A DNA stretch of 64,000 nucleotides from Aggregicoccus sp. 17bor-14 (GTDB lineage: Bacteria; Myxococcota; Myxococcia; Myxococcales; Myxococcaceae), in NCBI RefSeq assembly GCF_009659535.1, contig NZ_VJZZ01000005.1:248001-312000 (forward strand), in the 5' to 3' direction. The notes below the pieces were generated by a model, which made no database searches, was not told where the DNA came from, and saw only the letters and a list, made by a program, of their open reading frames with translations. This document shows positions 17,756 to 25,764 of the stretch, in pieces. The translations under genes were made by a program, and so were the position numbers. How positions within the stretch are numbered: the stretch's first letter is position 1; each line of letters opens with the position of its first letter.

Positions 17756-17788
17756 GCGCCCCCGCCCTGCACCGGGCAGCGGGGGCGC
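17756..17788. terminator. GC hairpin between convergent genes
   Basis: GCGCCCCCGC (17756-17765) pairs perfectly with GCGGGGGCGC (17779-17788), with a 13-nt loop. It lies in the 116-nt gap between the ferritin-like gene and the convergent acyltransferase gene. No T-run follows, so it is either a weak or Rho-aided terminator. Confidence 0.5.
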
Positions 17789-17860
17789 CCTCCACGTTCG
17801 CGACGCACTGCACCCGCCCGCGGCCGCGTGGGCGCAGCCGCGGGCGGGCCCTGCGCGCCC

Positions 17861-18670
17861 TCAGCCGGGCCGCGGCGGCTCGAGCTCCACGGTGGGAGCG
17901 CTCGTCACCGCGGGTGAGGCCGAGGGCTCCGCGGGACGCAGCGGGTCCTCCGGTGCCTCGGGGCGCACCACGGCGCGGTTCGGCCCCGGCCCCGGCCCCA
18001 CCTGCACGCGCGCCGCGGTCTCGGGCGCCACGGCGGCCGCCGCCTGCGCGACGCTGGCTCCCGGCGTGCGCGGCTCGAGCAGGCGCGCCGAGCCCGTGTA
18101 GCTCACGGCCCGCGCCGGCACGCCCACCACCACTGCCTGGGGCGGCACGTTCGCCACCACGAGCGAGTTGGCGCCGATGACCGCGCCCTCGCCCACCTTC
18201 ACCGGGCCGGTGATGGTGGCGCTGGGGCCCACCCACACCCGGTCCGCGAGCTCGGGGCCGCGCTCCCCCTCGCCCGCGCAGCCGATGGTGACCGCGTGGT
18301 TCACGTTGCAGTGCGCGCCGATGCGCGCGTGGGGCGAGACCCAGATGCCGCCCCAGTGCCCGATGTAGAGGCCCGGCCCCACCTGCGTCTGCGGGTAGAG
18401 GTGGATGCCCAGGCCCCAGGACACCGCGCGGTGCGCGAGCGCAAAGGGCAGCTTGCACAGCAGGCGCACCGGCCGGCTCGCCTCCTCGTGCAGGTACTGC
18501 CCGAAGCGGAAGGTGGCCAGCGCCCACAGGGGCTCGGTGCGCAGCAGCACGCCGAGCCGCTGCAGCCGGGTGCCCGGCGCGCGCGCGCCGAGGTAGCGGC
18601 TGAGGTCCGCGTGAAAGCGCGCGCGGGCCGAGAGGCGGGGCGTGGGTGACGAGGGAGCCTCAGGCCTCAC
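17861..18670 (-). CDS. Serine acetyltransferase-like hexapeptide acyltransferase
   Basis: A 269-residue protein of the CysE/left-handed beta-helix group. A short helical N-terminal part (FHADLSRYLG) leads into hexapeptide repeats at about 90-190 (GIHLYPQTQVGPGLYIGHWGG, IGAHCNVNHAVTIG, VKVGEGAVIGANSLV). The active-site histidine is likely that of NHAVTIG. The final 70 residues are Pro/Ala-rich and disordered. It overlaps the carrier-protein gene by 11 nt and is the last gene of the operon. In cysteine synthesis such enzymes use acetyl-CoA. Here a carrier-bound acyl group is a plausible donor, as in LpxA. The GTG start is the only candidate near the operon junction. Confidence 0.7.
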   Translation of the reverse strand: MRPEAPSSPTPRLSARARFHADLSRYLGARAPGTRLQRLGVLLRTEPLWALATFRFGQYLHEEASRPVRLLCKLPFALAHRAVSWGLGIHLYPQTQVGPGLYIGHWGGIWVSPHARIGAHCNVNHAVTIGCAGEGERGPELADRVWVGPSATITGPVKVGEGAVIGANSLVVANVPPQAVVVGVPARAVSYTGSARLLEPRTPGASVAQAAAAVAPETAARVQVGPGPGPNRAVVRPEAPEDPLRPAEPSASPAVTSAPTVELEPPRPG

Positions 18671-18920
18671 CGGGCACCCCGCGCATCGCCCGGATGGCCT
18701 GTGCGATGCCCTCCACCGTGTCGAAGGACTGCGGCTCCCCGAAGGCGAGCAGGCTCACCCCGTACTGCTGCTCCACGTAGTCCAGCAGCTGCAAGAGCCC
18801 CAGCGAGTCCACCCGTCCCGACGACAGCAGCGGCTCCTGCGCCTGCACCAGCTGGTTGCGTCCCCGCTCCAGCACCAGCTCGCTGGAGATGTAGCGCTGC
18901 AAGTCACTCTCGATGCTCAT
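18660..18920 (-). CDS. Stand-alone acyl/peptidyl carrier protein
   Basis: An 86-residue carrier protein. The phosphopantetheine attachment site is S39 in SGRVDSLGLLQLLDYVEQQY, close to the usual (D/H)SL consensus. Length, acidity and helix spacing fit a free-standing PCP/ACP. Its ATG overlaps the adenylation gene's stop (ATGA), which implies that the enzyme and its carrier are made together. It should receive the aminoacyl group from the neighbouring adenylation enzyme and present it to the flavin dehydrogenase. Confidence 0.85.
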   Translation of the reverse strand: MSIESDLQRYISSELVLERGRNQLVQAQEPLLSSGRVDSLGLLQLLDYVEQQYGVSLLAFGEPQSFDTVEGIAQAIRAMRGVPGEA

Positions 18921-20518
18921 GCCCCTGCCCCCGTTTCCCACGCCTTCTTCAACGCCGTGCGGTCCGCCTTGCTCGTGGAGGTGCGCGGCAGCTCTCCGTG
19001 TACCGCGATGCGCTCGGGCACCATGTACGCGGGCAGCCGCTCCGCGCAGAAGGCGCGCAGGGCCTGCGGCTCCACCTGGCCTCCGGTGCGCAGGAGCACC
19101 GAGGCCACGATGCGGTTGCCCAGCTGCGGGTCCGGCAGCGGCACCGCCACCGCCTCGAGCACCTCGGGGTGCGCGGCGAGCGCGGCCTCGATCTCCCCCA
19201 GCTCCACGCGGAAGCCGCGCGTCTTCACCTGGTGGTCGCGCCGGCCGTGGAAGCGGAAGGCCCCGTCCGGCTCGCGCCGCACCCGGTCCCCCGTGCAGTA
19301 GGCGAGGCCGGGCACCCCGCGCGGGTCCGGCTGCAGCGTGGCGTGCGTGCGCGCGGGGTCCGCCCAGTAGCCCTGCATCAGGTGCGGCCCGCGCACCCAC
19401 AGGGTGCCCTCGCGGTCGTCGCGGATCTCCCGCCCCTCGTCGTCCAGCACGAAGCTCTCGAGCCCCGTGCAGGTGTGGCCAATGGGGATGGGCGCATCCC
19501 CGGGCGGCAGCTCCTCGGGCACCTGGTACGCGGTGCACACGTTGGTCTCCGTGGGACCGAAGAGGTTCCACAGCTGGGCGTGGGGCACTGCGCGCCGCAG
19601 CCTGCGCAGCTGCGGCGTGGGGAACACCTCGCCCGCGAAGAGCAGGACGCGCACGCTGGGCAGCCCTCCCTGCTCGAGCCCGCCTGCCTCCATCATCTGG
19701 GTGAGCACGCTGGGCACCGAGTACCAGACGGTGATGCCCAGCTGCCGCACCGTGCGCACCAGGTGCGGCGGCAGCATCGCCTCCACCGAGCTGAAGAGGC
19801 GCACGCTCGCGCCCGAGCCCAGCGCGGCGAAGAGGTCCGAGATGGAGAGGTCGAAGTGCAGCGGCGCGTGGCTGCTGAACACGTCCTGCGGGCCGGTCCG
19901 GAACGTGCGCTGCACCCAGCGCGTGAAGGCGATGCCCGAGCCGTGCGTGTGCACCACGCCCTTGGGCGTGCCGGTGCTGCCCGAGGTGTAGAGCAGGTAG
20001 GCCACCTGCTCGGGGCGAAGCTCGGGCAGCGCCGCGGGCGGGTGCTGCGCGGCCGCCTGCAGCGGCAGCAGCGGGGGCAGGAAGGGGTTCTCGCGCGCGA
20101 GCGCGAGCTGGCTGGGCTCGGCGCCGTCCACCAGCACGATGCGGGGGCTGAGCCCCTCGAGCAGCGTGGGCAGGTGCTGCAGGTGAGGCACGTCCACCAC
20201 CAGCGCCGCGAGCTCGCAGTTGCGCGCGATGGCGGCGCAGCGCGCGGGCGGCGAGCGCGGGTCCAGGGGCACGTAGGCGCAGCCCGCGGCGAGCGCGCCC
20301 AGGAGCGCCTGCACCGCGCCCGGCCCCTTCTCCAGGCACAGCCCCACGCGCGCGCCCGGCGGCACGCCCGCCTCGCGCAGGGTGGCCGCGATGCCGCGCG
20401 CTCCGTCCAGCAGCGCGCCGTAGCTCAGGGAGCCCGTGGCGGTGAGCAGCGCGGGCTTGCTGCGGGGAACGCGCGCGGCGCCCTCGCACACCAGGTCGAA
20501 GAGAGAGCCTCGTTTCAT
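18917..20518 (-). CDS. Stand-alone amino-acid adenylation enzyme (probable L-prolyl-carrier ligase)
   Basis: A 533-residue adenylate-forming enzyme with the full core set: LLYTSGSTGTPKG (175-187), FGPTETNVC (320-328), the hinge YCTGDRVRREPDG, and A10 Lys at 517 (TSTSKADR). Aligning by eye to the GrsA pocket gives D223, L224, S227, Y266, L293, A295, L319, V327 and C328. This nine-letter code, DLSYLALVC, differs at one place from DLLYLALVC, which I recall for the proline-loading enzyme PltF. Flanking dehydrogenase and carrier genes fit the same pathway. D-alanine ligase (DltA) is an alternative, since FDLS is shared, but the pocket Cys of DltA is Ala here and no dltB or dltD is present. Confidence 0.8.
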   Translation of the reverse strand: MKRGSLFDLVCEGAARVPRSKPALLTATGSLSYGALLDGARGIAATLREAGVPPGARVGLCLEKGPGAVQALLGALAAGCAYVPLDPRSPPARCAAIARNCELAALVVDVPHLQHLPTLLEGLSPRIVLVDGAEPSQLALARENPFLPPLLPLQAAAQHPPAALPELRPEQVAYLLYTSGSTGTPKGVVHTHGSGIAFTRWVQRTFRTGPQDVFSSHAPLHFDLSISDLFAALGSGASVRLFSSVEAMLPPHLVRTVRQLGITVWYSVPSVLTQMMEAGGLEQGGLPSVRVLLFAGEVFPTPQLRRLRRAVPHAQLWNLFGPTETNVCTAYQVPEELPPGDAPIPIGHTCTGLESFVLDDEGREIRDDREGTLWVRGPHLMQGYWADPARTHATLQPDPRGVPGLAYCTGDRVRREPDGAFRFHGRRDHQVKTRGFRVELGEIEAALAAHPEVLEAVAVPLPDPQLGNRIVASVLLRTGGQVEPQALRAFCAERLPAYMVPERIAVHGELPRTSTSKADRTALKKAWETGAGA

Positions 20519-21663
20519 GACAACCCCATCAGGCGAGCGATGATCTTGCGCTGCATCTCCGAGGTACCCGAGTAGAGGGTCCCCGGCACGGCGTCGCGCA
20601 GCTCCCGCTCCACCCCGTACTCGGTGGTGAAGCCGTAGCCGCCGTGGAGCTGGATGGCCGCGAGCGCCTGGCGCACGTGCGCTTCGGACACGAAGAGCTT
20701 GGCCATGGCCGCTTCCAGGATGGCGTCCTTGCCGGCGTCGCGTGCGGCCGCGGCGCGGTAGAGCAGGAGCCGCCCCGCCTCGAGCGCCACCTTCATGTCC
20801 ACCAGCTTGTCGGCGATCTCCGGGTGGCGCGAGATGGGCTGTCCGAACTGCTCGCGCCCCTTCGCGTACGCCACGCAGTCGTCGAGCAGCCGCTCCATCG
20901 CGCCCAGGTGCGCGGCGAAGATGCAGGTGCGCTCCCAGGCCATCGCCGCGTTGAAGATGCTGCCGCCCGCGCCCTCCGGGCCCAGCCGCGCGCTCACCGG
21001 CACCCGGCAGCCCTCGAGCACCACCTCGCCCATGGGCGAGGTGCGGATGCCCATCTTGGGGATGGGGCGGCTCAGCGTGAGCCCGGGCGTCTCGCGGTCC
21101 ACGAGGAAGCCGGTGACCCCGAGGCTCTTGAGCGCCGGGTTCACCGTGGCGAACACCAGCAGCACGTCCGCGACGGGGCCGTTGGTGATGAAGGTCTTGG
21201 TGCCGTCGAGGACATAGCAGTCGCCCTCGCGCCGGGCGCGCGTGCGCATGCCCATGGCGTCCGAGCCGTGTGAGGGCTCGGTGACGGCATGCGCCCCGAT
21301 GCGCTCTCCGCTCGCGAGCGGCGGCAGGTAGCGCTGCCGCTGCGCCTCGGTGCCGAACTTGAGCACTGGCAGCTGGAAGGCCCACATCTGGGCGTTGAGG
21401 GAGAAGACGAGCCCGTTGTCGCGGCAGCCGTGGCCCAGCGCCATCATCGCGAGCAGCGTGGTCATCAGGTCCGCGCCGCTGCCGCCGTACTCGCGCGGCA
21501 GCGGGAGGCCCGGGATGCCGAACTCGGCGCAGCGCCGCCAGGCCTCGCGGTCGAAGCGCCCCTCGGCATCGCGCTGCGCGAGCCCCTCGTTGAGGGTGCG
21601 CCCGAACTGGCGCACCGACTCGCACAGCGCGCGCTGCTCCTCGTTCGGCTCGAAGAAATTCAC
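20515..21663 (-). CDS. Acyl-CoA dehydrogenase-family flavoenzyme (possible prolyl-carrier dehydrogenase)
   Basis: A 382-residue flavoprotein of normal ACAD length. FAD-binding motifs are AHAVTEPSHGSDAMG and KTFITNGPVADVLLV, and the end is GTLYSGTSEMQRKIIARLMGL. The common catalytic Glu of medium-chain enzymes (YEGTs) is replaced (Y364-S365-G366). A Glu sits instead at E244 (MAWERTCIFA), the isovaleryl-CoA dehydrogenase position. That arrangement is also expected for carrier-protein prolyl dehydrogenases (PltE/RedW type). The GTG at 21663 follows GGAGGGGGG and gives the canonical N-terminus. Its stop overlaps the adenylation gene start (ATGA). It is the first gene of the operon. Confidence 0.8.
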   Translation of the reverse strand: MNFFEPNEEQRALCESVRQFGRTLNEGLAQRDAEGRFDREAWRRCAEFGIPGLPLPREYGGSGADLMTTLLAMMALGHGCRDNGLVFSLNAQMWAFQLPVLKFGTEAQRQRYLPPLASGERIGAHAVTEPSHGSDAMGMRTRARREGDCYVLDGTKTFITNGPVADVLLVFATVNPALKSLGVTGFLVDRETPGLTLSRPIPKMGIRTSPMGEVVLEGCRVPVSARLGPEGAGGSIFNAAMAWERTCIFAAHLGAMERLLDDCVAYAKGREQFGQPISRHPEIADKLVDMKVALEAGRLLLYRAAAARDAGKDAILEAAMAKLFVSEAHVRQALAAIQLHGGYGFTTEYGVERELRDAVPGTLYSGTSEMQRKIIARLMGLS

Positions 21664-21720
21664 GTGCCCCGCCCCCCTCCCCGCCCACCAGACAGGGGCA
21701 CGGCCCCCGTCAGGCTCGAA

Positions 21721-21756
21721 GGGTGGGCATGGGCCTGCGCACAGGCCCATCCACCC
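21721..21756. terminator. Long hairpin upstream of the four-gene carrier operon
   Basis: ATGGGCCTG (21729-21737) pairs with CAGGCCCAT (21742-21750), extended by GGGTGG (21721-21726) with CCACCC (21751-21756) past a two-base bulge. It lies just downstream of the 71-residue gene and before the dehydrogenase start. It probably ends the upstream message, so the operon would need its own promoter within about 60-150 nt, or would be controlled by readthrough. Confidence 0.55.
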
Positions 21757-21812
21757 GCCAGTGCAGCCCGGGTGTCCGCCGGGGCACGGGCGGGTGGGGC
21801 TTCAGGGCGGGG

Positions 21813-22028
21813 TCAGGTGCTGCTGCGGTTCGCGCCGCCGTGGCCCGACGCGCCCGAGTCCCCCGAGGGCGACGCGTCGCTGGAGTGCACCGAGCGGCCC
21901 TCGCGGCTCGCCGCGTTGCCGTCCGGGTCCGACTCCAGCTCCGAGCGGCCGAAGATCTCCTTGCGCGCCTCCTCCGAGAGCTTCGAGTTGCCGGCTCCCG
22001 GCGCCTCCTGGTTGCGCTTGTAGGGCAT
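21813..22028 (-). CDS. Small hydrophilic disordered protein
   Basis: A 71-residue protein starting MPYKRNQEAPGAGNSKLSEE, with a strong AGGAGG Shine-Dalgarno eight bases before the ATG. It has no hydrophobic segment and is rich in Ser, Gly, Asp and Glu, with an SSDASPSGDSGASGHGG-like tail. The start resembles small stress-linked hydrophilic proteins (KGG type), which stay disordered. Function is unknown. It is divergent from a Usp gene, across a 323-nt gap. Confidence 0.6.
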   Translation of the reverse strand: MPYKRNQEAPGAGNSKLSEEARKEIFGRSELESDPDGNAASREGRSVHSSDASPSGDSGASGHGGANRSST

Positions 22029-22351
22029 GAGCGTCCTCCTGACTGCGGGTTGGCTGACCGTGCGTCGAACGCTGCACTGCGGCGCGCGGGCGGGACTGCG
22101 CATGCGCCGGGCAGTGGAGCGGATGACCTCAAACCTCGGCTCCCCCCTGAGGCGTGGCAAGGCGCAGCCTGCGACCTGCCGGCCCGATGCGCCTGCTCCA
22201 GCCAGGCGTGGCCCGCGGGGGAATACCGGCCGCGCAGCAGCCTCGAGCAGCCAGGCAGGCGGGGGGCGCGCGGAGCGGGCGGGCCGTCACTATGTTCGCA
22301 GTGCGGGCAGGCTGCGTCGCCGTGGTCTTCGGCCGCCCGAAGGAGGCCGCC
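22029..22351. promoter_or_regulatory. Divergent intergenic region (71-residue protein / Usp)
   Basis: No coding frame with family character was found here. It must hold two divergent promoters. I looked for a sigma-54 GG-N10-GC pair near 22154 and did not find correct spacing. The near-palindrome ACTGCGCATGCGCCG (about 22095-22109) is the only notable element. Confidence 0.4.
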
Positions 22352-22837
22352 ATGCGGATCCTGTTGGCCATCGATGGTTCCGCCCCCTCGAGCGCGGCGG
22401 TGCACGCCCTGGACGCCCGACCCTGGCCCATGCCCACCACCGTGCGGCTCATCTCGGTGGTGCAGTACCTCTACGCGCCGGACACCCCGCTGGTGCCCGA
22501 GGCGGGGCTGATGGGCGACGGGCTGGAGAGCGTGTACCGGCAGCTCGAGCAGAACGCGCACGCCGCGCTCGTCCCCGTGGCCGAGGCGCTGCGCACCCGC
22601 GGCTTCGACGTGGAGACGGTGGTGCGGCTCGGCGACCCGCGCGTGGAGATCTGCGAGGAGGCCCGCCGCTGGGAGGCGGACCTCATCCTGATGGGCTCGC
22701 ACGGGCGCACCGGCCTGCGCGCCTTCCTCATGGGCAGCGTGGCCCAGAGCGTGGTGCGCCACGCGCCCTGCTCCGTGGAGGTGGTGCGCGAGACGCACCA
22801 CGAGCCAGGCGTGGAGCACGGCGCGAGCGCGGGGTGA
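22352..22837 (+). CDS. Universal stress protein family protein
   Basis: A 161-residue single Usp domain starting MRILLAIDGSAPSSAAVHAL. The nucleotide-binding loop GSHGRTGLRAFLMGS (G-x2-G-x9-G-S) is intact and is followed by VVRHAPCSVEVVRE. An ideal AAGGAGG lies six bases before the ATG. It should bind ATP as a homodimer and act in stress survival. It is a distant paralogue of the Usp at 16111, and its tail is His/Glu-rich. Confidence 0.9.
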   Translation: MRILLAIDGSAPSSAAVHALDARPWPMPTTVRLISVVQYLYAPDTPLVPEAGLMGDGLESVYRQLEQNAHAALVPVAEALRTRGFDVETVVRLGDPRVEICEEARRWEADLILMGSHGRTGLRAFLMGSVAQSVVRHAPCSVEVVRETHHEPGVEHGASAG

Positions 22838-22854
22838 GGCTCCTGCCTCACCCC
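22831..22854. terminator. Hairpin overlapping the Usp stop codon
   Basis: GGGGTGAGG (22831-22839) pairs perfectly with CCTCACCCC (22846-22854) across a six-base loop. It spans the TGA of the Usp gene and the gap to the convergent peptidase gene, so it probably serves both. Confidence 0.6.
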
Positions 22855-22864
22855 GGGGGAGGGC

Positions 22865-24328
22865 TCAGCGCGCCGGGGCCACGGGGCCGGGGCTGAAGCG
22901 CTTGTCGCTCAGCTTCATCTCCGTCACCGGGCCGTACTTCTTCGCCACCTCGCGGATGGCGCTCGCCTTGCCGATGAGCACCAGCGTGTAGTCCTCGGGG
23001 GTGGGCAGCACGCGCTGCATCACCTGCTTCACGTGCGCGCGGTCCGCCGCCTGCACCTGCGCCGCGAAGCCGTTCACGTCGCTCGCGTCCAGGCCGTAGA
23101 AGGCGAGCTCCGCGAGCTTCGCCGCCTGCTGCGGGCTCGTCTCCAGCGTGGTGGGGAACTGCCCCAGCACGTAGGTCTTCGCCGAGGCCAGCGTCGCCGC
23201 GTCCATGCCGTTCGCGCGGTAGCTGCGCAGGGTCTCCAGCGCCAGGTCCAGCGCCTGCCCCGTGCTCTCCGTCTTCGTGTAGCTGGCGATGGCCATCGGG
23301 CCCGCCTGCGTCTCGCGCATCACCACGGAGTTGGCCCCGTAGCTCAGGCCGCTCTTGATGCGCAGCGCGGTGTTGATGAGCGAGGTGAAGCGGCCACCGA
23401 ACACCGTGTTGCCCACCTGCACGTCCACGCGCTCCGGGTCCGTGCGGCTGATGCCCGTGTTGCCCAGCCAGAAGTAGGTCTGGGTCGCGTCCGGCTTGTC
23501 CACCAGCAGCACGCGCCGGCCCTGCGGGTGCGGTGAGGGCGGCGCCACCGGCGCAGGCGCCGCGGCCTTGCCCCAGCCGCCCAGCGCGCGCTCCAGCTGC
23601 GCCGCGAGCTGCTTCGCGTCGAAGTCACCCACCACGCTGAGGATGAGCCGGTCCGCGCCCAGCTGCGTGCGCGCGTACGCGAGCACGTCCTCGCGGGTGA
23701 GCCTGGACAGGCTCTCCTCGCTGCCCGTGGCGGGCCGCGCGTAGGGGTGGCCTGCGAAGTGGAAGGCATCGAAGTAGGTGCCCACCAGCCCGCGCAGGTC
23801 TCCGTCCTTCACCGCCGCGAGCTCGGACACCATGCGCGCGCGCGTCTTCTCCAGCTCCGCCGCCTCGAAGCGCGGGCGCAGGAGCAGGTCGCTGAGCAGC
23901 TCCACCATCAGCCCGGTGTCGCGCGCCATGAACTGGCCGTCCACCAGCAGCGCCTCGCGCCCGGCGTCCACGTCCAGGTGCGCGCCCGCGCCGTCCACCG
24001 CGTCGGCGAACTGCGCGGCGTTGCGGGCGCCCGCGCCCTTCTGCAGCAGCTCCGCGGTGAGCGACGCGAGCCCCTCCTTGCCCTCGGGGTCTCCCAGCGC
24101 GCCGCCGCGCAGCCGCGCGCTGAAGGCGACGAGCGGCACCTCGTGGCGCTCCACCAGCAGCAGCAGCGCGCCGTTCTTCAGCTGCACCCGCGTGGGCTCG
24201 GGCAGCGTGACGCTGCCTTTCACGGGGGACTTCGCGGCGGCGGCCGGAGCCGGGGCCGGGGTCGGTGCGGCGAGGGCCGGAGCCGAGAGGCTCAGCGCCA
24301 CGAGAAGAAATGCGATGCGCGCGCTCAT
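22865..24328 (-). CDS. M16 peptidase-like protein, zinc site lost
   Basis: A 487-residue exported M16-fold protein (signal peptide about 1-20, then a Pro/Ala linker). Both halves of the pitrilysin fold are recognisable: [30 protein letters not shown] and later [18 protein letters not shown]. In place of the zinc-binding HxxEH it has [12 protein letters not shown], so it cannot be catalytic alone. It starts with an ATGA overlap after the active M16 gene. In the processing-peptidase class (M16B), an inactive and an active chain form a heterodimer, and that is the natural reading here. The protein is periplasmic. Confidence 0.85.
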   Translation of the reverse strand: MSARIAFLLVALSLSAPALAAPTPAPAPAAAAKSPVKGSVTLPEPTRVQLKNGALLLLVERHEVPLVAFSARLRGGALGDPEGKEGLASLTAELLQKGAGARNAAQFADAVDGAGAHLDVDAGREALLVDGQFMARDTGLMVELLSDLLLRPRFEAAELEKTRARMVSELAAVKDGDLRGLVGTYFDAFHFAGHPYARPATGSEESLSRLTREDVLAYARTQLGADRLILSVVGDFDAKQLAAQLERALGGWGKAAAPAPVAPPSPHPQGRRVLLVDKPDATQTYFWLGNTGISRTDPERVDVQVGNTVFGGRFTSLINTALRIKSGLSYGANSVVMRETQAGPMAIASYTKTESTGQALDLALETLRSYRANGMDAATLASAKTYVLGQFPTTLETSPQQAAKLAELAFYGLDASDVNGFAAQVQAADRAHVKQVMQRVLPTPEDYTLVLIGKASAIREVAKKYGPVTEMKLSDKRFSPGPVAPAR

Positions 24329-25695
24329 CGTGCGGCCTCCTGCTGGGTCGCGGTGTCGTCGGTGGGCACCAGCGTGCCCACGGTGCGGTTGTTGGGGTCG
24401 AAGAGGCGCGCGGCCACCTTGCGCACCTGCTCGCGGGTGACGGCCTCGTAGCGCTTGGGCGTGTCGAAGAGCTTGCGGTAGTCGCCCTGGAAGACCTCGG
24501 CGCGGCCCAGCGCCGCGGCGCGGCCGTTGATGGTCTCCAGCGAGCGCCAGAAGTCCGCCACGGCGATGTTCTTCGCCTTGCGCAGCTCTGCGTCCGTCAC
24601 GCCCTCCTTCGCCACGCGCGCGAGCTGCGCGCTGAGCAGCGACTCGGTCTTCGCGAGGTCGCCGCCCGGGGGCAGGTCCACCAGCAGCAGGGTGAGCGAG
24701 GGGTCGAAGCCGGGGTCGTAGAGCCCGCGCACCTGGATGGCCACGCGCGCCTCCTCCACCAGCGCGCGGTGCAGGCGGCTCGAGTCGCCGTCGGTGAGGA
24801 TGCTCAAGAGCACCTGCAGCGCCTCGAGGTCCGGGTCCTTGCCCGAGAGGCTGTGGAAGGCCATCTGCAACAGCGGGCTCTGCGCGGCCTTGTGCACCAC
24901 GAGCCGGCGCTCGCCCAGCTGCGGCGGCTCCACCGTGCGCACGGGCTCGGGGGCGGGCTGGCGCGGGATGGGGCCGAGGTACTTCTCCGCGAGCGCGAAC
25001 ACCTCCGCCGGCGTCAGGTCACCGCTGAGGATGAGGGTGGCGTTGTTGGGCGCGTAGTAGGTGCGGAAGTAGCGCTCCAGGTCCTTCTGCGTCCAGCGCT
25101 CGATGTCGCTGGGCCAGCCCACCACGGGGAACTGGTAGGGGTGCGCGAGGTAGGCGGTGGCCTGCACCTGCTCGAGCAGCAGGCCGGTGTTGTCGTTGTC
25201 CACGCCCGAGCGGCGCTCCGAGTAGACGACGCCGCGCTCGCTCTCCACGATCTTCGGGTCGATGGCCAGGTGCCCGATGCGGTCCGCCTCGAGGTCGAAC
25301 ACCGTGGCGAGCGCCGTGCGCGGGAACCAGTCCTGGTACACGGTCACGTTCTCGCTCGTGAACGCGTTGTTGCTGCCGCCGGCCGCCTCCAGCACCCGGT
25401 CGAACTCGCCGGGGCCGTACTTCTTCGCGCCGTTGAACATCATGTGCTCGAAGAAGTGGCTGAGGCCGGTGATGCCCGGCGCCTCGTTGCGGCTGCCCAC
25501 GTGGAACCAGTTGTAGAGCGCCACGTTGGGGATGTCGTGGTCCGGCCACACGATGACCTTGAGGCCGTTCTTCAGCGTGCGCGTCTGGATCTCTCCGCCG
25601 GGGTGCGCAGCCTGCGCAGCGGACGGGGTCTGGGCGGGGGCGGCCGTGCCGAGCAGGAGCAGCGCTCCTGCGGCCAGCCAACGAGAGTGCAGCAT
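24325..25695 (-). CDS. M16 zinc peptidase, active subunit
   Basis: A 456-residue exported insulinase-family peptidase. HFFEH at 80-84 gives H80, E83 and H84, with the downstream Glu in the [12 protein letters not shown] region completing the site. The N-terminus ([22 protein letters not shown]) is a signal peptide. Text motifs such as [27 protein letters not shown] match the family. Partnered with the inactive chain encoded next, it should degrade peptides in the periplasm. No substrate is evident. Confidence 0.9.
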   Translation of the reverse strand: MLHSRWLAAGALLLLGTAAPAQTPSAAQAAHPGGEIQTRTLKNGLKVIVWPDHDIPNVALYNWFHVGSRNEAPGITGLSHFFEHMMFNGAKKYGPGEFDRVLEAAGGSNNAFTSENVTVYQDWFPRTALATVFDLEADRIGHLAIDPKIVESERGVVYSERRSGVDNDNTGLLLEQVQATAYLAHPYQFPVVGWPSDIERWTQKDLERYFRTYYAPNNATLILSGDLTPAEVFALAEKYLGPIPRQPAPEPVRTVEPPQLGERRLVVHKAAQSPLLQMAFHSLSGKDPDLEALQVLLSILTDGDSSRLHRALVEEARVAIQVRGLYDPGFDPSLTLLLVDLPPGGDLAKTESLLSAQLARVAKEGVTDAELRKAKNIAVADFWRSLETINGRAAALGRAEVFQGDYRKLFDTPKRYEAVTREQVRKVAARLFDPNNRTVGTLVPTDDTATQQEAAR

Positions 25696-25730
25696 CGGGG
25701 AGCTCCCTGCGGGTGCAACGGGGAAGACGG

Positions 25731-25748
25731 GGCCTGCGAACGCAGGCC
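25731..25748. terminator. Short perfect hairpin after the OmpA-family gene
   Basis: GGCCTGCG (25731-25738) pairs with CGCAGGCC (25741-25748). A second palindrome, AGCGCTA...TAGCGCT (25753-25772), covers the stop codon itself. Both lie downstream of the minus-strand OmpA-family gene and upstream of the M16 pair, and may separate the two messages. Confidence 0.45.
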
Positions 25749-25764
25749 GTGCAGCGCTATTCCG

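Noticed and set aside
17861-21663. D-alanylation (dlt) operon as explanation of the adenylation enzyme and carrier
   Set aside because: No MBOAT (DltB) or DltD gene is present, the pocket Cys of DltA is Ala, and the first gene is a flavin dehydrogenase.
22029-22351. Possible sigma-54 promoter near TGGCAAGGCGC
   Set aside because: The GG and GC pair do not have the required ten-base spacing.
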